The notes beneath the pieces are model-generated. The model was not told the origin of the DNA and did not search any database. It worked only from the letters and a program-made list of their open reading frames with translations. Source: Amphibalanus amphitrite (taxonomy: Eukaryota > Arthropoda > Thecostraca > Balanomorpha > Balanidae). From it: a stretch of 64,000 nt of DNA. The stretch is from the NCBI RefSeq assembly GCF_019059575.1, contig NW_024881530.1, positions 372,001-436,000 on the forward strand, given 5' to 3'. The position numbers and the translations under genes were made by a program. This document shows positions 58,101 through 64,000 of the stretch, one piece after another (the first letter of the stretch is position 1; each line of letters begins with the position of its first letter).

Positions 58101-58142
58101 GTGCTGACAGCTCCGGCCGGCGACGGCGCCGCGGCCGTGCTC
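45665..58142 (-). CDS. grh: Grainyhead (CP2/LSF family) transcription factor, 14 visible exons
   Basis: Minus-strand gene; exons in order of transcription: 58142-57428, 54075-53918, 52525-52363, 52101-51990, 51467-51373, 50845-50789, 50357-50253, 49599-49420, 49100-49042, 47925-47827, 47679-47632, 47480-47318, 46814-46750, 45791-45665. All junctions are GT-AG and keep one frame (714 codons from the first exon shown). Grh binds AACCGGTT-type sites as a dimer and controls epithelial and cuticle genes. Visible parts: an N-terminal low-complexity activation region ending in the conserved [14 protein letters not shown] and TPRDQ; the CP2 DNA-binding domain with [39 protein letters not shown] and [17 protein letters not shown]; and the C-terminal dimerisation domain with [18 protein letters not shown] and [12 protein letters not shown]. 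The identification is firm. The start codon is not in the first exon listed; see 62266-62297. Confidence 0.92.
45810..46130 (-). repeat. AGGTCA-rich segment in the last grh intron
   Basis: Plus-strand GGGTCAGGTCAGGAGGTCAG at about 45822 and further AGGTCA/AGGTAAGGTCAG steps to about 46115. It may be related to the AGGTCA-rich transposable family elsewhere in the window or be simple sequence. Confidence 0.5.
46750..46814 (-). CDS. grh: grh exon 13: dimerisation domain
   Basis: CTTTCAG acceptor, [20 protein letters not shown], then a GTATGT donor. KYKIS and the NKKG step match the family. The Gly codon is split across the junction. Confidence 0.88.
47318..47480 (-). CDS. grh: grh exon 12: nuclear-type basic cluster and dimerisation domain start
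   Basis: Contains [20 protein letters not shown] and [19 protein letters not shown]. Basic KRAR before TPP is in the position of the family's KRGRMTPP. Donor GCC|GTGAGT. Confidence 0.9.
47632..47679 (-). CDS. grh: grh exon 11: short linker exon
   Basis: A 48-base exon reading [15 protein letters not shown] between CCTCCTCCAG and GTGAGT. MKF may correspond to the LKF of other Grh proteins. Chosen mainly on splice sites and phase. Confidence 0.7.
47827..47925 (-). CDS. grh: grh exon 10: Pro/Ser-rich linker
   Basis: Reads [20 protein letters not shown] and PPATAEMAE. Acceptor CGCCGCAG, donor GTGAGC. Variable linker between the DNA-binding and dimerisation domains. Confidence 0.75.
49042..49100 (-). 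CDS. grh: grh exon 9: linker
   Basis: [19 protein letters not shown] between TTTTCCGGCAG and GTGAGT; the phase fits both sides. Confidence 0.75.
49420..49599 (-). CDS. grh: grh exon 8: end of DNA-binding domain
   Basis: [20 protein letters not shown] followed by [12 protein letters not shown] and ERTEFYSM, among the most conserved Grh stretches. It ends SEK before a GTGAGA donor. Confidence 0.92.
50169..50230. repeat. (GA)n microsatellite
   Basis: About 31 uninterrupted GA dinucleotides in the grh intron, 22 bases from the exon 50253-50357 donor side. Its proximity to a splice donor makes length variation potentially relevant. Confidence 0.95.
50253..50357 (-). CDS. grh: grh exon 7: DNA-binding domain
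   Basis: [20 protein letters not shown] and [11 protein letters not shown], matching the core CP2 domain. CTTTCTCAG acceptor, GTGAGC donor, phase 0 on both sides. Confidence 0.92.
50789..50845 (-). CDS. grh: grh exon 6: DNA-binding domain
   Basis: [19 protein letters not shown], 19 codons, nearly identical to other Grh proteins. TGTTTTCAG acceptor and GTAAGA donor. Confidence 0.92.
50999..51006. promoter_or_regulatory. Perfect Grh consensus site AACCGGTT inside grh
   Basis: The palindrome AACCGGTT, the established optimal Grh binding site, lies in the intron upstream of the 50845-50789 exon. Autoregulation is a reasonable guess, but a single 8-mer can occur by chance. Confidence 0.35.
51373..51467 (-). 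CDS. grh: grh exon 5: DNA-binding domain
   Basis: [20 protein letters not shown] then [18 protein letters not shown] acceptor and GTGAGG donor. The first Asp codon is split with the previous exon. Confidence 0.92.
51990..52101 (-). CDS. grh: grh exon 4: DNA-binding domain
   Basis: [20 protein letters not shown] then [25 protein letters not shown] acceptor. The donor is G|GTAAAT, a weaker match than its neighbours. Confidence 0.92.
52165..52207. repeat. Second GA-rich microsatellite in grh intron
   Basis: An imperfect (GA)n run between the 52101 and 52363 exons, with flanking GAGATGAGA variants. Confidence 0.85.
52363..52525 (-). CDS. grh: grh exon 3: DNA-binding domain, with a possible 16-codon upstream extension
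   Basis: [20 protein letters not shown] and [17 protein letters not shown]. Joined to exon 2 it gives IPKI-FSNFGF, matching the family. A second acceptor ending at 52574 (ACCTACCACAG) would start the exon at 52573 and insert 16 in-frame codons ([16 protein letters not shown]) between these two parts. Confidence 0.88.
52870..52919. promoter_or_regulatory. Cluster of three TGACGTCA (CRE) palindromes in grh intron
   Basis: Perfect TGACGTCA at 52870-52877, 52890-52897 and 52912-52919, each preceded by G or C and spaced 20-22 bp. This is the consensus for CREB/ATF bZIP factors. A further copy lies at about 54132. It could be an intronic enhancer. Confidence 0.45.
53918..54075 (-). CDS. grh: grh exon 2: entry to DNA-binding domain
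   Basis: [20 protein letters not shown] through [27 protein letters not shown] and the IPK step are Grh hallmarks. Acceptor TGTTTCAG, donor AT|GTGAGT. Confidence 0.9.
54076..57427 (-). other. grh intron 1 (of those visible)
   Basis: A 3.35-kb intron. A GC-rich segment at 55690-56040 has long frames on both strands but no convincing coding signal or repeat ends. A short direct repeat (GGTCCGGTCCCGCACATTT-type steps) occurs at 54957-55010. Otherwise nothing recognised. Confidence 0.4.
57428..58142 (-). CDS. grh: grh exon 1 (visible): N-terminal activation region
   Basis: A 715-base exon from the CGCCCCTGCAG acceptor to the CAG|GTCAGT donor. It encodes an Ala/Ser/Pro/Gln-rich region with polyGln (PQQQQ), ADPYYRDYY, and the conserved [14 protein letters not shown] and EAATPRDQ. 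The leading single base means the start codon lies in an upstream exon, although an internal ATG at 57862 could serve a shorter isoform. Confidence 0.88.
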
Positions 58143-58859
58143 CTGCAGGGGCGAGGGGAGAGAGAACGTTAGAACAGGTGGACGGAGAGACAATCAAAGA
58201 GTCAGAGTCAAAGAGGGGACGGAGGGCCAAGGGTCCTTCAAATACAGTACAGGGAACGAGCGCCAAGGGATTGTCAAAAAGAGTAAAAAAAAAAAGGTAA
58301 AAGGGCACGGACGGGATGGTCGTCAGAGTTATGGACAAGTGCGGAGCGACCGAAAGTTTCAAAAAGAACGAAGACAGACAGAATATAATAAGGAGACCGT
58401 CAAAGGGGGAATCGAGACTCAAGACAGTTTCAGAGGAAGGTGAATCAGCACCATGCGGTTAGAAACTAGGAATGGAAAGCATGATGTGGATTTACAAGAA
58501 GTATACAAGTGAGTGAAAGGTTAATGCGTTATATAACGGTGAGAAAAGATAAGTGGTGACATCAGCCTCTTGTATGAACATTTGTTAGAAAAGAGCTGCT
58601 ACTCCATGGCCTGTTCATCCTATGTTCCCGTTTCATCATTTTAAAAATATTTACAGCCACTACTCCGTTTGCCGAAAGTATGCCCCGTGGTTTCTTTTCA
58701 TGTCACGGATTAACGTCACGGAAATCCCAGAAAAGACGTGCTGGGACTCTTCCCACTGAACGGTTGTGCGAGTTATACGGATTAGAGCACTGAGCTGGTG
58801 ACATTTGAGCGGGGTCGGTGACCTGACCTGCTGTCTAACCGTGCGCAAATGTTATCGCT
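58143..58859 (-). other. Start of grh 5' intron, nothing recognised
   Basis: Begins with the polypyrimidine tract of the 58142 acceptor on the minus strand. The rest is mixed sequence without repeats or exons. Confidence 0.4.
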
Positions 58860-60010
58860 CTCATTGCCCGCCTGCTTGCAGATAATGAGACCGCAATTCT
58901 GACCAAAATATCCAGCGGGAGGTCGCCCCGGCGCTTAGTCCCGCCCAATCCGTGGACGAGAGCTCGACTCCGAGCGAAATCACCTTATCAGCACTCAGCT
59001 CAACAATAGCCGTCTCTGGCTTTCGAAAAATGGCCGCTCGCTGTATCTGTCATCAAGAGTCGCGTTTTACAAGACATCCTGCATAGCTCTGCGGCGGAGC
59101 GAGATCGTCGCCATCTGAAAAAATTAACGACTGTCCGGCGATTCTGCGCCCGATTGGCGACGGTTTGCGACACAATGGCCGCCGTTAGTGCCCTCGGTGA
59201 CCGGCGGTGACCTTCCGTGACCTTCAGGGCAGCGGTGGAGGCTCGGACTTGAGCCGCCGGCCGTCATTGCCGCCGAGCGACTCGAAATGACAGGTGCAGG
59301 CCGAATTTGGTCGGCTCTGCAGCCACCTCTCCGAGGGTTGATCTCTGATGTGCACTATTCCCCGGTGACAGAGCATGGCGCTCGTTAATCCGCGGCGGTC
59401 GTTAATCCGCTGAGGACGTCCCTGCCGCCATGACACCGTCGGTCTGTCCCGGAAAATCTCCCAGCCGGGGATAGAGACCGAGCGTAGCGGCACTGACGTG
59501 ACCGCTGAGCCGACCCGGCTGACCCGGCGCGGATCATCGCCGACCAGACACCTGCTGTCTGAGGAAACGGGGCACCGAGCCCTCCCCTCCCCCTCCCCTC
59601 CCCTCCGACCCCCGGGGGACCGACCGACACCCGATCTCAGCGCCAGCACACGCGCGGAAGCAGAGACAAAATCTTACATCCTGTTGCCAAATGCTTCACG
59701 CACTTTTGTTAATCCGACGCGCAGAATCGAAAACTAGTTAGCGTGCTGACGTCATCTCATTTGCGCAAGTTCTCTGCACGTCGACGAGCAGAAATCCGCA
59801 AAGCGACGGCGCAACAGCGCTTAGCGCAAAACAAAATGGCGGCGGGTGCGAGGTAAAGTGATAGGTGCGTGAGGGGGCGACGAACGGACGGCGGAGCTCG
59901 CGGAGCGCCCGTGGCTGCCCCGTGACGGCTCCCGTTTCCTCCGGACGGAAACGTTACGCGTCACGCTCTTCCGTCACATCGTCACGTAACCAGGACGTTA
60001 CGGTGTGGCT
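58860..60010 (-). promoter_or_regulatory. GC/CpG-rich promoter-like region in grh 5' part
   Basis: CpG-rich sequence over about 1.1 kb with a polypyrimidine CCCCTCCCCCTCCCC tract (59584), repeated GTGACC/CGGTGACC steps and AAAATGGCGGC (59830). It could be an internal grh promoter or hold an untranslated first exon. A minus-strand frame ending LKSEPPPLP at about 59226 is not tied to any splice site. Confidence 0.35.
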
Positions 60011-61741
60011 GCCACCGACGAACCCCGGTCTCGAGTTCACGCAACAGTCGTCTCCAGTTTCTACACATTCCGTGGGAATATCCTGTCCTCACGAGACTGA
60101 ATTTGGCGGTGGCATTTCCGTGGTTACAGTGTGTGGATGTTTTTTTTATCACTTTTACAGCATATGTTTGGTCGTCTTTTACATTAAGTAACTACCAATC
60201 TAACCACTTTGATTGTTTAACCGGCAACCTTTCAATTTAGAGCGCGAAAGTCACCAAGACTCACCAAAACATACGATTTGTTTTATCATGGAGGAATGTA
60301 AAAGTAGAAAGTCTTCCGGATCAGCAGACTAACTTTTAGAACAGCTGATAAAAGGGAGCAAAAAAATTGCAGAACATGTTTACATGAGGCTTATTGGGCC
60401 CTTGACAAACAACTCAATCTTTTTTCGGAAATCAAAAGGAAAGGTATAACATAACAAAAAAAATCCTTTAATCATGATTATAACAAAAATCAGAGAACCT
60501 CTGGATCTTTTTTTTGTAAAAGTAAAACCAATCTTTTCATCTGCTCCTATTCCCAATAGATACATAGCAGATGCAGTGACAGGTCGCATGTACCAGGGTG
60601 ATGCATTCTGGGATAAGTCTCTCGTTGTGACCAGAAATTGTATTAGAACATGTATTCTCATTGCGTGGTAGGACTGTCGAAGCATTTGTGTTAAAAAAGA
60701 TGCAATTTATTTGAGACGAACGCTAATAGTTAAATACCGAAACCCAAATATTTTTTATTTTTGTTTAGCAAAAGTTTCTGGGGAAGTATTCCCTATCGCA
60801 CATTATCCGACACTATTTTTCTAGATTCGCGTGTTGATCCACTTCCAGAAAAGGACAAATGACAGCAGGAACGCAATAGCTGCACCACAGACTACTGTGG
60901 TGCAGCTATCTTTGGCTGCACCGTGCACAACACATAATACTCAAGAACGTCTAGTCAAGATGCTTCACACGATTACCTAGGTGCTAGAGCAAAACAAGAG
61001 AAATAAATCACAATCGCTGTTGACCAAGGAACGGGCCATGAATACATGCAACAGAAACTGCAGCAGGGTCAAAAGGAACTTCTCCAGTTCATATCCTTGC
61101 AAGCCTGTGAGCCAAGCTTTTTCACAGCGCGATGGGATCGATGACCATTCACCCTTTCAGTATCACCAACAACATGGTGCATTGGAGTCGAGCTAACTCA
61201 CGCAAGACAAGATGCCGTTTGCTAAATCCGCTTGTCAATTATATCATAAGCTTTTTCTCATTGAAATAATGACTCTAATGTGATGTGGTTTGTGACTGTA
61301 GGGCGCCCGAACTTCGGAGACCATCGGCACCCAGAAATGATGACTCTGAATACCTAGTTTTTATATTACATGATTTTTATTTACGTCCAATGACTCCATT
61401 TCATAGAGGATATATTTTGATATGCTTGGTTTCATGTAAGAGAGGCCGCTTACAAAATGGGCACTGGCGAAGCCACAAAAGCTCTCTTTTAGGAATGGAC
61501 CTAAAGAACTGAAGTTCCAATGGGTTGATGGCTTGCTGGGTTTCACTGGACACCGCATTTGTTTTTTGTTGAGCAAATTGTAAAATGGCACTCCATGCTC
61601 CCCTGGTTCACCAGGTCTCTTAGTAAATTTCAAAGATAAGCAATCCACATCGATTGATTTGTTTGCGACGATAATTGCATCATAGCCTCTAATTTCTGAG
61701 TGTATAATTTAGAGCAAGCCATGACACAATTACACATTGGG
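60011..61741. other. AT-rich intron/intergenic sequence, nothing recognised
   Basis: Low-GC sequence with short frames only. A small inverted repeat (TAGCTGCACCACAG / CTGTGGTGCAGCTA, 60879-60908) is the only structure noted. Confidence 0.4.
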
Positions 61742-62015
61742 TTTCCACAACGCCGGTTCACCTGCCGAGCGCCGGCTGCCCTCAACTCACTGCCATCGGA
61801 TTTGCCCCGACTGCCCCCGGGGGCGTTCGGACGACGCCTACGCAGGCATCTGCTCGAGGAGCAGAACACTAGCAACTAGTCATCATGAGTGTCTCTCTGT
61901 ATATGTGTTCCCCTTTCATCTTTTATTGTATTTTATCATCACCTGTTTTACTGACGACGGGCAGTAATAGCCACATGTTCCAGTGGAATGTCCTGAATAA
62001 ACTGTCTATTGGTTA
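61742..62015 (+). pseudogene. LINE 3' end: reverse transcriptase C-terminal tail
   Basis: Read from 61742, the frame gives FTCRAPAALNSLPSDLPRLP then FGRRLRRHLLEEQ and a stop at 61877-61879. That is the typical last segment (WNSLP-type box and RRxLRxHL) of CR1/L2/Jockey-like LINE reverse transcriptases, here with the Trp replaced. A short 3' sequence ends near AATAAACTGTC. It is 5'-truncated, as usual for LINE copies. Confidence 0.6.
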
Positions 62016-62265
62016 AAAACACGCACTTGGCATCATAGACGGATACAATACATGTAAGCAAGTGCAAATTCATTCAGTATTTTAAAACAAGGACTGCTTA
62101 TCTATGAACAACACTCACACACCTCTGTGTTGTAACTACTCGATAACACAGCCAACTATTGAAACTAACACTTGTAGGCGCGCAGACTGTCAGAGTCGGC
62201 GTGGTCTCCCCAGTCGGCGGCTCGGGTGCCGGTGACGCCGGTTTTCGGCGGCGGAGCCAACTCAC

Positions 62266-62297
62266 CCGAACGGCCAGGTGCGCAGGAAGGCGTCCAT
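62266..62297 (-). CDS. grh: Proposed grh 5' coding exon (tentative)
   Basis: Within a GC-rich island, ATG at 62297 reads MDAFLRTWPFG and ends at a strong donor, GG|GTGAGT. It leaves two bases, exactly what the 58142 exon (one leading base) needs, and the joined frame gives 725 residues with no stop. The same frame is open upstream to an ATG at 62453. Only phase and donor quality support this; a different first exon outside the window is possible. Confidence 0.35.
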
Positions 62298-62519
62298 CGG
62301 GCACGCTGGCGGCCACCAAACTAGCCGGGCACGCGCGCGCCTGCTCCGCACCGACCGGCGGCCGCCGGACCGCCCACCGGACGGCAAAGTAGCAGTGCCC
62401 CCGCCAGCTGAGCCCCCCCCCCCCACCAGCGGAGAGAGACCCCCTGAGTCCATCCCCGACCCCGGCCAGCGGAACCGTCACCGACGGTCATTGACCTCGC
62501 GAGAGAGGCGACATGATGC

Positions 62520-63329
62520 ATCACTGTCATCATGAGGGAAACAATGGGCAGCTTTGTGGAAAATCTGACTGCATTTAGGCAATAAATAGAAATTGATCCG
62601 GAAGAAAATGAATGTCAATGAAAAAGTATTTTCTGGAATCAAAACACACGTATTATTACAAGCAACCATATTTGGACATAGAGTTAGACATTGCACAGCT
62701 CGCAAGTCAAACTTTGCAATGTGAAATAACTTCGAAATCATCAAAAAAGCGTTAATCGTAAATCGCTAGTCGTTAAGTCGTTATTAAGTTAGATTTAGAT
62801 GCATCTATTGCTCGGTGTTTCGCGGTATGAGCGTTCTCAAGGGCCGAGCGGCGAGCATTAAAAAATATTTGGCACAAGCTTGCACATTCGTCATGTAACC
62901 GGAAACGCATCATAACGTTTTCTCACAAATATCAGTATTTAAAAAAAACATGTTCTTTTCTTGACGGGGAATTGAGAAACTTCTCAAAGATATTGGAGCA
63001 AGGCTCTTCAGAATATGGAAAATGGTCGCCAAAGAAAGTGACTTTTCCAATTTTTCTCGTCGGATAACGCATCCCACGATGCCTAAAATACTTTTTTTTT
63101 GTGCAGTTGGGATGGATTTCAGGACCACTTAATGAGGGACAAAGTTGGACATTTCCCTATACCTGCATCCACCCTTGGTTCCTAAAATGCATATTCTAAG
63201 TCCCCTCCTTATGCCTAGGGCAAATATATGTTGTGTTGAATGGCGTTTGCCCTGTCAAGATCAGTTAGGTACTTCGCCCGTGTGCGTGTGTGAGGGGGAC
63301 GTTTTTGGCCACAATCACCAGTATTTTGA
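62520..63329. other. AT-rich, nothing recognised
   Basis: No gene, repeat boundary or RNA gene was seen. Confidence 0.4.
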
Positions 63330-64000
63330 GTTATATATGTAGAAAACCACGGTGCGCCGCCCCGCGAAGCGCAGTATAGCTTATCATTCACCAATTTCGA
63401 ATCGTGTGTAAAATTTTTGACCCCAGGTCACAAGCGGTCAGGTAACCATGTCAAGTTCAGTGACCATGCTAAAAATGAGATCCTATCATTACTACAGCTT
63501 TTCTTTAAGACTTTTAATACTATTGATTACATGAGGATATCAATATCAACACTTTGTTTATCTCGTATTTTCATATCTATAACCATTAGCTTGGGTCAGG
63601 TCAGATTTGTCAGCTCATCATGATAAGGCAATGGGGGAAAATTTCAAATGCCTTCAGCTTTGAACAAAGATGTCAAAACCACAAGATATTTATAAAAACA
63701 CGATTATCCCGCCCATATGCAATGGTCAGGGTACAGCTGATGGCCAGCGTCACTCAAAAAGTCAAGTTAGATTATAAAAGAGTATCAGTAGTGTTTCGGC
63801 AAATCTTTTGATGGAGACATGATAGAGCGATGAAATGTGCTAAGGACATCAGTACAAATCAATTAATATGTAGCATGACCTTTTCCGATCAGGTCATGTC
63901 CTTTACCTGAGGTTAAAGTTTGAAGATGAACTTTCAGGTCAACTTAGAGTTGATTCGGTGTGTCTCGACGAGAGAAACACGATGGTGGCAAAATAAATGT
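63330..64000 (-). repeat. AGGTCA-rich repeat copy, reverse orientation, cut by window end
   Basis: In reverse complement this follows 20.88-21.55 kb: a GCGGCGCGGCGCTACGCGC-like end near 63350, GACCTGGGGTCAAAAATTT-like sequence near 63410, and CGAGACACACCGAATCAACT near 63945 versus CGAGACGCGTCGAATGAACT near 20909. It confirms the family is dispersed. Confidence 0.6.

Noticed and set aside
57340-58422. A 360-codon minus-strand frame overlapping the grh N-terminal exon
   Set aside because: It is in a different phase from the grh frame. Its Arg-rich composition is that of an out-of-frame reading of GC-rich DNA, and it does not carry the conserved Grh motifs.
1-64000. tRNA, rRNA or CRISPR-like arrays
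   Set aside because: No cloverleaf with A and B boxes, no rRNA-like stretch and no spaced direct-repeat array of the CRISPR type was seen. The tandem repeats present are minisatellites or protein-coding repeats.

Overview
This is a eukaryotic, clearly metazoan window. It holds spliced genes with GT-AG introns, signal-peptide exons, a neuropeptide-type GPCR, a grainyhead transcription factor and many transposable-element relics. The GPCR is of the arthropod myosuppressin-receptor type and the grainyhead protein aligns over its length with what I remember of insect Grh, so I infer an arthropod. GC-rich exons, short introns and the matrix-type protein would suit a crustacean, possibly a barnacle, but the species is inference.

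Layout. 1-4.3 kb: nested transposon relics (a GGGGTAAGATGCCCC family, a dead mariner, a TTAA-flanked piggyBac-like element). 4.66-5.91 kb (+): a myosuppressin/FMRFamide-type GPCR whose visible coding sequence is one exon. 6-17.9 kb: mostly intergenic, with a possible small gene (6.6-7.0 kb, -), a purine-rich low-complexity tract, and a large inverted-repeat element (10.8-14.8 kb) interrupted by a near-perfect foldback element. 17.9-37.6 kb (+): a 13-exon secreted matrix gene of about 1590 residues, with a signal peptide, an exon of about 870 codons of Tyr-Pro-Gln repeats flanked by two RGD tripeptides, an EMI-like cysteine segment and four FAS1 (fasciclin) domains. Its introns hold TTAA elements and a hAT-like element full of a higher-order minisatellite. 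37.7-45.6 kb: intergenic, dominated by a 4.17-kb inverted-repeat transposon with a broken THAP zinc finger. 45.7-58.1 kb (-): grainyhead (grh), 14 exons visible, with a phase-compatible 5' coding exon proposed at 62.3 kb. 58.1-64 kb: a GC-rich promoter-like stretch, a LINE 3' relic and a truncated AGGTCA-rich repeat.

The matrix gene and grh are convergent. Grh is an epithelial and cuticle regulator, and the FAS1 protein is a plausible extracellular matrix or adhesive product, but no functional link between them is shown here. Exon boundaries were chosen by hand from splice-site consensus, phase continuity and remembered family alignment. All of them keep a single open frame across each gene. 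The most novel item is the DOPA-type YP-repeat/RGD/EMI/FAS1 architecture. Next come two in-frame alternative acceptors (one at the start of the Grh DNA-binding domain, one in the last FAS1 domain) and repeat families that carry arrays of nuclear-receptor half-sites.
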